Of a stretch of DNA of 64,000 bases, positions 52,779-63,553 are shown one piece after another (the first letter of the stretch is position 1; every line of letters starts with the position of its first letter). Under the pieces are notes generated by a model. The model saw nothing but the letters and a program-made list of their open reading frames with translations. It was not told the origin of the DNA and ran no database searches. The translations under genes and the position numbers were made by a program. The DNA is taken from positions 1,798,001 through 1,862,000 of the forward strand of contig NZ_CP090063.1 in the NCBI RefSeq assembly GCF_021391495.1, read 5' to 3'. This DNA comes from Amycolatopsis acidiphila (lineage in GTDB: Bacteria; Actinomycetota; Actinomycetes; Mycobacteriales; Pseudonocardiaceae).

Positions 52779-54362
52779 TCAGCCGGTGGCGGCCGTGCAG
52801 AACCGTTCGCTGTGCACCGTCGCCGCGGGCACGTGGTGCTCGGTGAGCACCTCCCGCAGCGGATCGGCGACCTCGGGCGGAGCGCACACGAGCCACTCGT
52901 CGACCTTCGCCGGATGCAGGCGGCAGTCCAGCAGCGACCGCAGGCGTCCCGGGTCGAGCCCGCCGGGGTGGTAGCGCTCGAAGCAGATCGCGAGCGCCGA
53001 GGCGATGCTGTCGAACGGGCGGGCCGGGCGCAGCGGGCGCAGGTCGGGGTCACGCTCGTCGGTGCGGAAGTGGTCGACCCGCAGGCGGCCCTCGAACCGC
53101 CGCACGAGCGCGCCCAGCTCGTCGGCGAACAGCGTGTCGGCGCCGCAGCGGTTGATGTAGAGCAGCGTCACCCGGCTGCGCGACGAGTCGGCGAGCGTGT
53201 GCGACAGCATCGGCAGCAGCGGCGCTATCCCGACTCCGGCCGCGATCGCGACCACGTGCTTCCCGGTCCGCGACGGGCCGACCGTGAACTGCCCGGACGG
53301 CGGCAGCACCTCGACCCGGTCGCCGGGGCGAAGCCCGGTGGTCGCATACGTCGACATCCGCCCTTCCGGCACCTGCTTCACGGCGACGCGCAGCTCGGGG
53401 TCGCTGGGGGACGAGCTGATGGCGTAGGACCGCGCGACCAGCTCGCCGTCGAGCACCGCGCGAAGCACCACGTGCTGGCCCGGCGTGAACCGGAACTCCT
53501 CGCGCAGCTGCGGCGGCACCGTGAAGCCCACCTCGACGGCGCAGTCCGTCAGCGGTCGCACGCTCGACACCGGCAGCGGATGGAACACGTCCGGGCAAGC
53601 GGGCGGGGGCGGGGTGGCCGGCGACGGCGTGCCGTCGGCGCGTCGCGCCTGGGGGTAGCGGTAGAACGGCAGGTTCGGATACCGGCTGTGCACGCGGTGG
53701 TAGCTCAGCGCGTCGATGGGCTGCCGCCGCGGGAACCAGTCGGACCACCAGCCGGTCAGGCCGAGGGCGAGCCGCTGCGGCAGCAGGTAGACCACGACCA
53801 GCTGCCAGCCGTGTCCCGTCCCGATCACCGCGGCGAGCATGCCGGGCACGAGGACCAGCACGCCCAGCGCTTCGGCCACCTCCAGCTGCGGCCGGTCGGC
53901 CGTCTGCTTCAGATACGCCCAGACGTGCCACAGGTCGGTCACCATCCAGCGCAGCGGCAGCTGCCACCGGGGACCGCGCAGGTTCCACGGCGTCAGGTGC
54001 CCTCCGGCGTTCTGGCGGTGCTGCTGCAGATGCAGGTGCCGGGCCGCCGGGAACGACCCGAACGCCGACACGAAGGGCATCGCGAGCCTGCCGGTGACGT
54101 CGTTGAACCAGGTCAGCCGCCCCGCCGCGTGGTGCGCGCACTCGTGCACCACGACGAACATGCCGAACATCGCGGTCACGTGCATCGGCACCGTGAGCCA
54201 CGGCGTGACCAGGTGTTCCAGCGCGAGCCAGGAGGCGAGCCCGCCCAGCGCGAGCATGCCGGCGAACAGCAGGAGGGTGGCGGGCACCACCGCGGGTACC
54301 CGCACCCGGAGCTGGGGCAGTGGCTCCGGCCGGGGGGCCTGCACCGCCTGTACTACAGCCAC
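52779..54362 (-). CDS. Fatty-acid desaturase-like domain fused to an FAD/NAD(P)H reductase domain, 527 aa
   Basis: Residues about 20-245 form a membrane di-iron desaturase-like domain: HECAHHAAGR (box 1, complete), RHLHLQQHRQN (box 2, where the usual HH is QH) and YHRVHSRYPNLPFYRYP (box 3, HxxHS instead of HxxHH). About 260-527 is a ferredoxin-NADP reductase-type module: RSYAISSSPSD for FAD, GVGIAPLLPMLSH for NAD(P), and VCAPPEVADPL. The usual C-terminal 2Fe-2S domain is absent. It starts at GTG 54362 with GAGGAG upstream. It may insert oxygen or double bonds in a lipid or terpenoid, taking electrons with help from a separate ferredoxin. Confidence 0.82.
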   Translation of the reverse strand: MAVVQAVQAPRPEPLPQLRVRVPAVVPATLLLFAGMLALGGLASWLALEHLVTPWLTVPMHVTAMFGMFVVVHECAHHAAGRLTWFNDVTGRLAMPFVSAFGSFPAARHLHLQQHRQNAGGHLTPWNLRGPRWQLPLRWMVTDLWHVWAYLKQTADRPQLEVAEALGVLVLVPGMLAAVIGTGHGWQLVVVYLLPQRLALGLTGWWSDWFPRRQPIDALSYHRVHSRYPNLPFYRYPQARRADGTPSPATPPPPACPDVFHPLPVSSVRPLTDCAVEVGFTVPPQLREEFRFTPGQHVVLRAVLDGELVARSYAISSSPSDPELRVAVKQVPEGRMSTYATTGLRPGDRVEVLPPSGQFTVGPSRTGKHVVAIAAGVGIAPLLPMLSHTLADSSRSRVTLLYINRCGADTLFADELGALVRRFEGRLRVDHFRTDERDPDLRPLRPARPFDSIASALAICFERYHPGGLDPGRLRSLLDCRLHPAKVDEWLVCAPPEVADPLREVLTEHHVPAATVHSERFCTAATG

Positions 54363-54570
54363 GACCGGCTCCTCGCCGAAAGGGGGACCTGCTGCAGGAA
54401 GAAGGTAGACAAGACCAGGTGGAATGTAAACTTCCGACCTCGTCCCGGCCGGGCCGAGCAGGGCCGGACCGGGCCTGTCAAGTCACTGGCCTAGACTCGG
54501 ACTTCGGGCACCTGCGTGCCCTGGTACCGCATGCCCATCACCAACCCCTGTACGGCTCGAGGAGAACACG

Positions 54571-55998
54571 TTGAAGAGCACCGTCGAGCAGCTCAGCCCG
54601 ACGCGAGTCAAGATCAATGTCGAGGTGCCGTTCGACGAACTCAAACCGAACTTCGACCGCGCCTACCGCAAGATCGCCCAGCAGGTTCGCATCCCGGGCT
54701 TCCGGCCCGGCAAGGCGCCCGCTCGCGTCCTGGAAAGCCGGATCGGCCGCGCGCCGGTGCTCGATGAGGTCGTCAACGAGGCAATCCCGGCCAAGTACCT
54801 GGAGGCCGTGCGCGCCGGCGAGGTGCGCACCCTCGGGCAGCCCGACTTCGAGGTCACCAAGCTCGAGGACCGCGAGGTGCTGGAGTTCACCGCCGAGGTG
54901 GACATCCGGCCGGAGATCGCGCTGCCCGAGCTCGAAGGCCTCTCGGTGAGCGTCGACGACGTCGAGGTCACCGACGAGGAGGTCGCCGCCGAGCTCGACC
55001 AGCTGCGCGCGCGCTTCGGCACGCTCACCGGCGTCGAGCGGCCCGCCCAGGACGGCGACTTCGTGTCGATCGACCTGTCGGCCACCGTCGACGGCGAAGA
55101 GGTCGAGGAGGCCGCCACCACGGGCCTGTCCTACGAGATCGGCTCCGGCCAGCTCGTGGACGGCATCGACGAGGCGATCGTCGGCGCGAACGCCGGCGAG
55201 ACCAAGACCTTCACCACGCAGCTCGTGGCCGGCCAGTACGCCGGGCGGGAGGCCGAGGTCTCGGTCACCGTGCAGAGCGTCAAGCAGCGCGAGCTGCCCG
55301 AGGCCGACGACGAGTTCGCCCAGCTGGCCAGCGAGTTCGACACCATCGACGAGCTCAAGGCCGACCTGCGCGAGCGGCTCGCGAAGATGAAGAAGGTCCA
55401 GCAGGGCGTGCAGGCCCGGGACAAGATCCTGGACGAGCTGCTCGGGACCGTCGAGGTGCCGCTGCCGGAGAAGGTCGTCGAGGCCGAGGTGGAGAGCCGC
55501 AAGCACGACGCGGTCCACGACCTCGACCACAGCGAGGAGGCCCTCGCCCAGTTGCTCGAGTCGCAGGGCAAGACCCTCGACGAGTTCAACGCCGAGGTGC
55601 AGGCCGAGTCGGAGAAGGCGGTGCGCACCCAGCTGCTGCTGGACACGATCGCCGACACCGAGCAGACCAGCGTCAACGACGCCGAGCTCACCGAGCGGAT
55701 CATCTACCAGGCGCAGCGCTTCGGTGTCAGCCCGGACGAGTACGTGCAGCGGGCCCAGCAGTCGGGTCAGCTCTCGGCCATCTACGCGGACGTGCGCCGT
55801 GGCAAGGCGCTGGCCTCGATCGTGCGCCGGGCCACGGTGACCGATGCCTCGGGCGCGGTGGTGGACCTGGCGGACCTGTTCGGCGCTGAGGACACCACGG
55901 AGGCCGCTGAGGACAGCACTGAGGCCCCGGCCGTGGTCGAGGCCGAGCCGGCTGAGACCGAGGTCACCGACGCGGCGGAGTCTTCGACCGAAAAGTAA
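54571..55998 (+). CDS. tig: Trigger factor
   Basis: This is the ribosome-associated chaperone, 475 residues. The N-terminal ribosome-binding domain has [20 protein letters not shown] and GFRPGKAP; the FKBP-type isomerase domain is at about 155-240 ([19 protein letters not shown]); and the helical C-terminal arm has [27 protein letters not shown] long acidic tail (about 430-475) ends the protein. It starts with TTG, preceded by GAGGAG. The downstream genes are the Clp protease set, the usual actinobacterial order. Confidence 0.96.
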   Translation: MKSTVEQLSPTRVKINVEVPFDELKPNFDRAYRKIAQQVRIPGFRPGKAPARVLESRIGRAPVLDEVVNEAIPAKYLEAVRAGEVRTLGQPDFEVTKLEDREVLEFTAEVDIRPEIALPELEGLSVSVDDVEVTDEEVAAELDQLRARFGTLTGVERPAQDGDFVSIDLSATVDGEEVEEAATTGLSYEIGSGQLVDGIDEAIVGANAGETKTFTTQLVAGQYAGREAEVSVTVQSVKQRELPEADDEFAQLASEFDTIDELKADLRERLAKMKKVQQGVQARDKILDELLGTVEVPLPEKVVEAEVESRKHDAVHDLDHSEEALAQLLESQGKTLDEFNAEVQAESEKAVRTQLLLDTIADTEQTSVNDAELTERIIYQAQRFGVSPDEYVQRAQQSGQLSAIYADVRRGKALASIVRRATVTDASGAVVDLADLFGAEDTTEAAEDSTEAPAVVEAEPAETEVTDAAESSTEK

Positions 55999-56007
55999 AG
56001 CTCTCAG

Positions 56008-56049
56008 CGAACTCGGGCGGTGTCAGGACTTCTGCGCCGCCCGAGTTCG
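56008..56049 (+). terminator. Terminator hairpin after tig
   Basis: A perfect 13-base-pair stem, CGAACTCGGGCGG with CCGCCCGAGTTCG, has a 16-base loop and starts nine bases after the tig stop. It should separate tig from the clpP transcript. Confidence 0.85.
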
Positions 56050-56138
56050 TTAGGGTCGATTGCAAGATCTCAAACTTGAAGGACGTCCACAGTGGATCAC
56101 CGAGGCAGGTGGTCCGCGGCGGGAAAAGGCAGGCAGAC

Positions 56139-56753
56139 GTGACCCAGCACCAGCCCGAGGCGCGGACAAGCACCGCGGGGCTCAACCTGACCGACTCCGT
56201 GTTCGAGCGGCTGCTCGCCGAGCGCATCGTGGTGCTCGGTTCCGAGGTCAACGACGAGGTGGCGAACCGGATCACCGCGCAGCTGTTGCTGCTGTCGGCG
56301 GAGGACTCCGAGTCCGACATCCGCTTCTACATCAACTCTCCGGGCGGCTCGGTCACCGCGGGCTTCGCCATCTACGACACCATGCAGCTCATCGAGCCGG
56401 ACGTGGCGACGTACGCGATGGGCCTGGCGGCGTCGATGGGGCAGTTCCTGCTGTCCTCGGGCACCCCGGGCAAGCGGTACTCGCTGCCGCACGCGCGCAT
56501 CCTGATGCACCAGCCCTCGGCGGGCGTCGGCGGTACTGCCTCCGACATCGCCATCCAGGCCGAGGTGTTCGGCAAGTGGAAGCAGGAGCTCGCCCGGATC
56601 ACCGCCGACCAGACCGGCCAGAGCGTGGAGCAGATCATCCGCGACGGCGACCGGGACCGCTGGTTCACCGCGGAGGAGGCCCGCGAGTACGGCTTCGTCG
56701 ACCACGTGCTGAGCCGGGAGAACCAGCTTCCGTCGCCCAACGGCAGCCGCTGA
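56139..56753 (+). CDS. clpP1: ATP-dependent Clp protease proteolytic subunit 1
   Basis: A 204-residue ClpP with the catalytic Ser in [14 protein letters not shown], the His in [11 protein letters not shown], and the Asp in the C-terminal region. [19 protein letters not shown] is the typical substrate-channel block. The GTG at 56139 is preferred (AAAAGGCAGG upstream). It has a short N-terminal propeptide-like stretch. ClpP1 and ClpP2 together form the mixed tetradecamer of actinobacteria. It is co-transcribed with clpP2, 25 bases downstream. Confidence 0.95.
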   Translation: MTQHQPEARTSTAGLNLTDSVFERLLAERIVVLGSEVNDEVANRITAQLLLLSAEDSESDIRFYINSPGGSVTAGFAIYDTMQLIEPDVATYAMGLAASMGQFLLSSGTPGKRYSLPHARILMHQPSAGVGGTASDIAIQAEVFGKWKQELARITADQTGQSVEQIIRDGDRDRWFTAEEAREYGFVDHVLSRENQLPSPNGSR

Positions 56754-56778
56754 CCGGGCGTAACCAGGAGATAAGGCA

Positions 56779-57405
56779 ATGAGCGAATTCCAGCTTCCGC
56801 AGTCCCGGTACATCCTGCCCTCGTACGTCGAGCGCACGAGCTACGGGATCAAGGAGTCCAACCCGTACAACAAGCTCTACGAGGAGCGGGTCATCTTCCT
56901 GGGCGTCCAGGTCGACGACGCGTCGGCCAACGACGTGATGGCCCAGCTGCTGCACCTCGAGCACGAGGACCCGGACCGCGACATCACGATCTACATCAAC
57001 TCCCCGGGTGGCTCGTTCACCTCGCTGATGGCGATCTACGACACGATGCAGTTCGTCCGCCCCGACATCCAGACCGTGGCCCTGGGCCAGGCGGCCTCCG
57101 CCGCGGCGGTGCTGCTCGCGGCCGGCACCAAGGGCAAGCGGCTCGCGCTGCCCAACGCCCGCGTGCTGATCCACCAGCCCGCCACCGAGGGCACCTACGG
57201 CCAGGTGTCGGACCTGGAGATCCAGGCCAACGAGATCCAGCGGGTGCGCCGCCTGATGGAGACCACGCTGGCCAAGCACACGAACAAGACGCCGGACGAG
57301 GTCCGCGCGGACATCGAGCGCGACAAGATTCTCACGGCCGAGCAGGCCAAGGAGTACGGCATCATCGACGAGGTGCTGCCGTACCGCAAGGCCTCCGAGG
57401 GCTGA
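56779..57405 (+). CDS. clpP2: ATP-dependent Clp protease proteolytic subunit 2
   Basis: A 208-residue ClpP. The catalytic Ser is in [14 protein letters not shown], the His in [29 protein letters not shown] is also present. CAGGAGATAAGG precedes the ATG. It is the partner of ClpP1 in the ClpP1P2 complex. The C-terminal part is slightly longer than in ClpP1. A terminator hairpin follows, so clpX has its own promoter. Confidence 0.95.
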   Translation: MSEFQLPQSRYILPSYVERTSYGIKESNPYNKLYEERVIFLGVQVDDASANDVMAQLLHLEHEDPDRDITIYINSPGGSFTSLMAIYDTMQFVRPDIQTVALGQAASAAAVLLAAGTKGKRLALPNARVLIHQPATEGTYGQVSDLEIQANEIQRVRRLMETTLAKHTNKTPDEVRADIERDKILTAEQAKEYGIIDEVLPYRKASEG

Positions 57406-57428
57406 TCCGGCCGGACCCGGCGGGGGAG

Positions 57429-57458
57429 CCGGCGCGTGTCGAGGCCGATGCGCGCCGG
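57429..57458 (+). terminator. Terminator hairpin after clpP2
   Basis: A perfect eight-base-pair stem, CCGGCGCG with CGCGCCGG, has a 14-base loop and is followed by TTCTTCC. It lies in the 225-base gap before clpX. Confidence 0.7.
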
Positions 57459-57630
57459 TTCTTCCGACTAGGGTCCAACGGGCGCACCTCGGTGGCCGAT
57501 GGTCCTCCCGCGGGGCGCTCCGGGCGGGTACCGTCAGAGGCGAGGTTCGCAACTCCGCTGTCTCGGCGGTGAGGGCAGGTACACGGACAGGTGCGCCATC
57601 CGGCGCTCCGGAGGGGACAGGTCAACGATC

Positions 57631-58926
<1,296 letters not shown>

Positions 58927-59076
58927 AGCCGTAGCGGCACCGGTGGGGCGGTTGTGCTCGCAGAGAGCGCCCGTCGAACCCGTGCGGTCGTGCCCCCCAG
59001 ACCCCCGGTTGCGGCCGGTCGCGTGTTTGGCGCGGTTGCCCGAAAGGGGCTCCGCCCGAGTGGATAAGCTACGCGA

Positions 59077-59481
59077 ATGAGCGTCGAGGGGGCGGGCCCC
59101 GGTCAGGGGGCCGAAACCGCCACGGCCGGCCGCGCGGACGACATGGACAAGGTCGTCCCGGAAGGCCGGGGAGATGTGCGGGGGATCAGTGATCTCACGT
59201 ACCGGATCATCACGCCGTATCTGAGCCACGCGCTGCTGCACCGCGTCATGCGGATCGTGCTGATCGTGCTCGCGGCGGTGTGCCTGGTGGCGACCGGTGT
59301 GCGTCTCTCGCCTTTGCCGTTGCTGCCCATCCCGCTGTTCGCGTTCGCGTACTACTGCCTCCGCCGGGTCCGCGCGGCCGGTGCCGACGACCGGCCGCTG
59401 GTGGTCTGGTCGTCCCTCCTGCTGGCGGGCCTCCTGGTCGGTTTCTGGACCCTCTCCGTCGTGGCGAACTGGGTCAGCTGA
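59077..59481 (+). CDS. Hypothetical membrane protein, 134 aa
   Basis: An acidic soluble head (about residues 1-45) and three membrane helices (about 53-72, 78-95, 108-130). A TGGATAAGCTACGCGA sequence directly before the ATG looks like a -10 region, so the message may be leaderless. No known domain is recognised. It is convergent with the esterase gene after a ten-base gap. Confidence 0.65.
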   Translation: MSVEGAGPGQGAETATAGRADDMDKVVPEGRGDVRGISDLTYRIITPYLSHALLHRVMRIVLIVLAAVCLVATGVRLSPLPLLPIPLFAFAYYCLRRVRAAGADDRPLVVWSSLLLAGLLVGFWTLSVVANWVS

Positions 59482-59491
59482 CACCGGCCGG

Positions 59492-60379
59492 CTAGCCGAC
59501 GTGGCGCCCCAGAAAGCTGATCACGCCAGGCACCACGGTCCGGTTGAACGAGTCGCCGTGCTTGCCGCGGATGGTGCAGGCCACCGCCGGGTGGGTCGCG
59601 GCGATGAACTGCCGGACGCCCTGGATGAACGGGTCCTCGATGCCGCACCACACGCCCGTCGGCACGCCTGCCGTCGCCGACAGGTGCTTCAGCGGGTCCA
59701 TCGACGCCCAGTCCGCCGCGTCGTGGAAGGCGTCGCGCTTGGCCATCTCCTGCCACGACAGGATCAGCGCCGGCGCCAGCAGTGCCATCGTGTGCACCGG
59801 TTGCCGCCGCTCCGCCCGCCGCCGCGCGTAGAGCAGCCCGCCGAACCCGCCCATCGACATGCCCAGTACCCCGGCCGGCAGCCCGTCGGTGCCACCGAGC
59901 CCGCGCCGCCGCAGCCACTGCGGGACCTCCTCGAGCAGCATCCCCATCGGGTTGTCGCCGCGCCGGTTCTGGTGCCAGTAGTTGTCGCCGCCGTCGACCG
60001 CCACCAGCCCGAACGGCGGCACCGCACGCCGAGCGACCTGACCGGCCAGCTCCGCCAGCGTGCCGGTCGGGGCGGCGGTCCGCGCGCGCCCGTGCAGGCC
60101 GTGCAGCACCAGCACCATCGGCAGGTTCCGCGCGGACGACCTGCTCGGCAGCATCGTGACGAAGTCGATCTCGCGGTTGCGCGCCGCCGACCACACGCGC
60201 TCCACCTTCGCCGTGCCGAGCTGGCTCACGGGTGTGGTCGACGTGACCCCGAGCGCGCGCTGGACAGCCTCGCTGACCGGCAGCACGCCCGTCGCCGTAC
60301 CCGCCGCGAACGCGGCCACACCCAGCCCGGACGCCCCGGCGACGAGCACCGACCGGCGGCTGAAGCGCAGCTTGTCCAC
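59492..60379 (-). CDS. Tat-exported alpha/beta hydrolase (esterase D/mycolyltransferase-like), 295 aa
   Basis: The N-terminus RFSRRSVLVAGASGLGVAAF is a twin-arginine signal. The hydrolase fold shows LVLHGLHGRART (oxyanion region), the nucleophile Ser in LGMSMGGFGGLLYAR (GxSxG), an Asp in CGIEDPF, and a His in RGKHGDSFNRTV. The layout is that of exported esterases related to antigen 85 mycolyltransferases and esterase D. GTG 60379 is chosen just ahead of the signal; upstream GTG codons are possible. Its substrate is unknown; no neighbour indicates it. Confidence 0.8.
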   Translation of the reverse strand: MDKLRFSRRSVLVAGASGLGVAAFAAGTATGVLPVSEAVQRALGVTSTTPVSQLGTAKVERVWSAARNREIDFVTMLPSRSSARNLPMVLVLHGLHGRARTAAPTGTLAELAGQVARRAVPPFGLVAVDGGDNYWHQNRRGDNPMGMLLEEVPQWLRRRGLGGTDGLPAGVLGMSMGGFGGLLYARRRAERRQPVHTMALLAPALILSWQEMAKRDAFHDAADWASMDPLKHLSATAGVPTGVWCGIEDPFIQGVRQFIAATHPAVACTIRGKHGDSFNRTVVPGVISFLGRHVG

Positions 60380-60417
60380 CGGCCCATTGAAGCGCACCCG
60401 GCGCCGTGGGGAAACGA

Positions 60418-61254
60418 TCAGGCCACGGCCTTCTCGAGCACCCGGTGCTCCCCGGTGTAGAGGTTCATGCTCGTGCCGCGGAGGAACCCGATGAGCGTCA
60501 TGCGGTTCTCCTCGGCCAGCTCGGCGGCGAGCGAGGAGGGCGCGGAGACCGCCGCGAGCAACGGGATCCCGGCCATCGCGGCCTTCTGCACGAGCTCGAA
60601 GGACGCCCGCCCGGACACCAGCAGGCCGACGTCGCCCAGCGGCACCCGGTTCTCCAGCAGCGCCCAGCCGAGCACCTTGTCCACGGCGTTGTGCCGCCCG
60701 ACGTCCTCGCGCACCACGAGCAACGTGCCGTCGGACCGGAACAGACCCGCCGCGTGCAGGCCGCCGGTGCTCGCGAACACCTTCTGCTGCTCCCGCAAGG
60801 CGTCCGGCAGTCCCGAGAGGACCTCCGGCGTCACCGAGAAGGGCGAGTCTCCCGGCGCGAACCGCGTCTTGAGCTTCACCGCGTCGAGCGCCGCCTTGCC
60901 GCAGACGCCGCACGAGGACGTCGTGTAGAAGTTGCGCTCCACGCCGGTCTCCGGCGGCGCCACGCCCTCGGCCAGCGTCACGTCGAGCACGTTGTAGGTG
61001 TTGTGGCCCTGATCGTCGACCCCGTCGCAGTAGCGCGCGCCGTACACGTCGTCCGGCGAGCCCAGGACTCCCTCCGAAAGCAGGAACCCGTGTGCGAGCT
61101 CGACGTCGTGGCCGGGGGTCCGCATGGTCACCGCCAGCGCCTTCCCGCCGACCCGGATCTCCAGCGGTTCCTCGGCGGCCAGGGAGTCGGAGCGGCGGCG
61201 CTGACCGTTCTCGGTCAGCATCCGCACCGGTCGTCGAACGGTCACTCGGCCCAT
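60418..61254 (-). CDS. fdhD: Formate dehydrogenase accessory sulfurtransferase
   Basis: A 278-residue FdhD: the sulfur-carrying cysteines are in [12 protein letters not shown], with [19 protein letters not shown] and [27 protein letters not shown] following, all family signatures. FdhD passes sulfur from a cysteine desulfurase to the molybdenum cofactor of formate dehydrogenase. No formate dehydrogenase gene is in the window, but the divergent gene is an oxalate/formate-type transporter, so the two are likely part of one formate-related programme. A perfect nine-base inverted repeat lies in the shared promoter. Confidence 0.95.
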   Translation of the reverse strand: MGRVTVRRPVRMLTENGQRRRSDSLAAEEPLEIRVGGKALAVTMRTPGHDVELAHGFLLSEGVLGSPDDVYGARYCDGVDDQGHNTYNVLDVTLAEGVAPPETGVERNFYTTSSCGVCGKAALDAVKLKTRFAPGDSPFSVTPEVLSGLPDALREQQKVFASTGGLHAAGLFRSDGTLLVVREDVGRHNAVDKVLGWALLENRVPLGDVGLLVSGRASFELVQKAAMAGIPLLAAVSAPSSLAAELAEENRMTLIGFLRGTSMNLYTGEHRVLEKAVA

Positions 61255-61279
61255 GTTCCGTTTCTCCCGCCGACTCTGC

Positions 61280-61321
61280 CCGAAAGTTCCACAGCCAGGT
61301 AATGCGCCGACAAACTTTCGG
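61280..61321. promoter_or_regulatory. Spaced inverted repeat CCGAAAGTT...AACTTTCGG between fdhD and the OFA transporter
   Basis: Nine-base perfect arms (61280-61288 and 61313-61321) are separated by 24 bases, in the 110-base divergent promoter. It could be a pair of half-sites for one regulator serving both genes. The spacing is unusually long for a single operator. Confidence 0.45.
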
Positions 61322-61364
61322 TACTAGATTGCACTCGCACCATCCAGCCTAGGGGAGCGTCTCA

Positions 61365-62732
61365 GTGGCCGTCACCTTCCTCGACCGTTCGCACACGGTC
61401 GCACCTGACAATTGGAGTCGCTGGCTGATCCCGCCTGCCGCGCTCTCCGTTCACCTGGCCATCGGCCAGGCCTACGCCTGGAGTGTGTTCAAGCCACCGC
61501 TGGAGAAGGCGCTGCACCTGTCCGGCACGCTGAGCGCGCTGCCGTTCCAGCTGGGCATCGTGATGCTCGGCCTGTCCGCGGCGTTCGGCGGCACGCTCGT
61601 CGAGAAGAACGGCCCACGCTGGGCCATGTTCGTCTCGATGAGCTGCTTCTCCACCGGCTTCCTGGTCTCCGCGCTGGGCGCCGCGACGTCGCAGTACTGG
61701 CTCGTCGTGCTGGGCTACGGCCTGATCGGCGGCGTCGGGCTCGGCATCGGCTACATCTCGCCGGTCTCGACCCTGATCAAGTGGTTCCCCGACCGGCCGG
61801 GCATGGCGACCGGCATCGCGATCATGGGCTTCGGCGGCGGCGCGCTCATCGCCTCGCCGTGGTCGAGCCAGATGCTCGAGTCGTTCGGCAGCACCCCGGG
61901 CGGGATCGGCCTGTCGTTCCTGATCCACGGTCTCGTCTACGCGGTCTTCATGTCGCTGGGCGTGTTCCTCATCCGCGTGCCCGCGGACGGCTGGCGGCCG
62001 AAGGGCTGGCAGCCGCCGGCGACCAACGGCAAGGCGATGATCACCACCGCGAACGTGTCGGCGGCGAACGCGCTCAAGACACCGCAGTTCTGGTGCCTGT
62101 GGGTCGTGCTGTGCTTCAACGTGACGGCCGGCATCGGCATCCTCGAGAAGGCCTCGCCGATGATCACCGACTTCTTCAAGGGCACCGCGGTGCCGGTGGG
62201 TGCGGCGGCCGCGGCCGGGTTCGTGGCGCTGCTGTCGCTGACGAACATGCTCGGCCGGTTCGTCTGGTCGTCCACTTCGGACCTCATCGGCCGGAAGAAC
62301 ATCTACCGCGGCTACCTCGGCATCGGTGCGGTGCTGTACCTGGTCATCGCGCTCACCGGGAACTCGTCGAAGCTGGTGTTCATCCTCTGCGCGATGGTGA
62401 TCCTGTCCTTCTACGGCGCGGGTTTCGCGACCCTGCCCGCCTATCTGAAGGACCTGTTCGGCACCTACCAGGTGGGTGCGATCCACGGCAGGCTGCTCAC
62501 CGCGTGGTCGGTGGCCGGCGTCGCCGGCCCGCTGATCGTCAACGCCATCGCGGACAACGAGAAGCAGGCGGGCAAGCAGGGGCCCGACCTCTACACCACC
62601 TCGTTCTACATCATGATCGCGCTGCTGGTCGTCGGCTTCATCGCCAACGAGTTCGTGCGGCCGGTCAAGGAGAAGTTCCACGAGCCGGTCGCGCAGCGGC
62701 CGGGTGTCACGGCGGGAAGGGAAGCGGAATGA
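61365..62732 (+). CDS. OFA-family MFS transporter (oxalate/formate antiporter type), 455 aa
   Basis: This is a twelve-helix major facilitator with the OFA hallmark start (LSVHLAIGQAYAWSVFKPPLE) and the loop KWFPDRPGMATGIAIMGFGGGAL between helices 4 and 5. The second half has SDLIGRKNIYRGYL and ALPAYLKDLFGTYQVGAIHG-like features. GTG 61365 has AGGGGAG upstream. It is divergent from fdhD and overlaps the 38-residue gene after it by four bases. OFA members exchange oxalate and formate, but many carry other organic anions. Confidence 0.88.
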   Translation: MAVTFLDRSHTVAPDNWSRWLIPPAALSVHLAIGQAYAWSVFKPPLEKALHLSGTLSALPFQLGIVMLGLSAAFGGTLVEKNGPRWAMFVSMSCFSTGFLVSALGAATSQYWLVVLGYGLIGGVGLGIGYISPVSTLIKWFPDRPGMATGIAIMGFGGGALIASPWSSQMLESFGSTPGGIGLSFLIHGLVYAVFMSLGVFLIRVPADGWRPKGWQPPATNGKAMITTANVSAANALKTPQFWCLWVVLCFNVTAGIGILEKASPMITDFFKGTAVPVGAAAAAGFVALLSLTNMLGRFVWSSTSDLIGRKNIYRGYLGIGAVLYLVIALTGNSSKLVFILCAMVILSFYGAGFATLPAYLKDLFGTYQVGAIHGRLLTAWSVAGVAGPLIVNAIADNEKQAGKQGPDLYTTSFYIMIALLVVGFIANEFVRPVKEKFHEPVAQRPGVTAGREAE

Positions 62733-62845
62733 ACGAGAGCCGGCGTCCCTGGCTGCTGACCCTGGCGTGGCTGTGGGTGGGCGTGCCCTTCGTCTACGGC
62801 GTCTACGAGCTGATCCTGAAGGTGATTCAGCTCTTCGGCGGCTGA
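62729..62845 (+). CDS. OFA transporter small subunit, 38 aa
   Basis: A single membrane helix (about residues 9-34) carries the WLLTLAWLWVGVPFVYGVYEL pattern, seen as a small protein fused or tied to OFA-type MFS genes. ATG overlaps the transporter stop (ATGA), so its synthesis is coupled. Its last 19 bases overlap the convergent GntR gene. It is too short for most gene finders; the exact overlap and the context support it. Confidence 0.75.
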   Translation: MNESRRPWLLTLAWLWVGVPFVYGVYELILKVIQLFGG

Positions 62846-63486
62846 GCGAGCCCTTCGACCAGCGCGCGGCGGGCCGAGTGCACGTGCTCCTCGGCGATGC
62901 CGGGGAGCCGCTCGGTGTCGCCGCCGCGGATGAGTGCGGCCAGCTCCCGGTGCTCGCCCCAGGCGCGGGCCCGGTACTGGCCGCGGCTGAGCCGGATGCG
63001 GTGGGACTGGAAGAAGCGGACCTGCGACCGCACGGCGTGCCAGGCGTCGAGCAGCCGCCGGTTGTTCGCCGCACGGTAGATGACCTCGTGGAACTCCATG
63101 TCGAGAGACAGCACCCGCGCGGCGTCGGTCTCCTCGGCCATGCGGTCGACGAGGGCGTCCAGCTCGTCGAGGTGATCCGTCCTCGCGCGGGCAGCCGCTG
63201 ACGTCGCCGCGAGCCGGTCGAGGGCCGCGCGCACCGCGTACACCTCGTCGATGTCGGACTCGGTGAGCCCGATGACGTGCGTGCCCTTGTGCCAGACGCT
63301 CTGGACGAGCCCCTCGCGCTCGAGCACGGCGAGCCCTTCCCGTACTGATCCGCGGCTGACCTGCAGCGACGCGGCGAGGTCCACCTCACGCAGCGCGCTG
63401 CCCGGCTGAAACCGGCCCGCGAGGATCTCCTCGCGGATCCGGTCGGCCGCCTCGTCGGCGAGACCACGGCGCTGGGCTGGCTGCAT
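62827..63486 (-). CDS. GntR/FadR-family transcriptional regulator, 219 aa
   Basis: The N-terminal winged helix has LADEAADRIREEILAGRFQPGSALREVDLAASLQVSRGSVREGLAVLEREGLVQ. The helical FCD-type ligand domain (about residues 75-215) has metal-binding positions in FHEVIYRAANN and the C-terminal HVHSARRALVEG. ATG 63486 directly abuts a perfect nine-base-arm inverted repeat (63487-63508), so the message is either leaderless or the operator overlaps the start region. It is divergent from a VOC gene and shares its 3' end with the OFA operon. Confidence 0.9.
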   Translation of the reverse strand: MQPAQRRGLADEAADRIREEILAGRFQPGSALREVDLAASLQVSRGSVREGLAVLEREGLVQSVWHKGTHVIGLTESDIDEVYAVRAALDRLAATSAAARARTDHLDELDALVDRMAEETDAARVLSLDMEFHEVIYRAANNRRLLDAWHAVRSQVRFFQSHRIRLSRGQYRARAWGEHRELAALIRGGDTERLPGIAEEHVHSARRALVEGLAQPPKS

Positions 63487-63508
63487 GTCCGAATGTTGAC
63501 ATTCGGAC
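63487..63508. promoter_or_regulatory. GntR operator
   Basis: GTCCGAATG, the four-base spacer TTGA and CATTCGGAC form a perfect inverted repeat beginning at the base next to the gntR start codon and 45 bases before the VOC gene. Its symmetry and place fit autoregulation by the adjacent FadR-type protein. Confidence 0.75.
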
Positions 63509-63553
63509 GTTCCACAGGTCAAGCTGAAGATCCGACAACGTGAGGAGCCGCCG

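Noticed and set aside
54420..54434. GGAA-N7-TTCC in the tig/desaturase divergent promoter
   Set aside because: Four-base arms are too short to call an operator; no regulator is adjacent.
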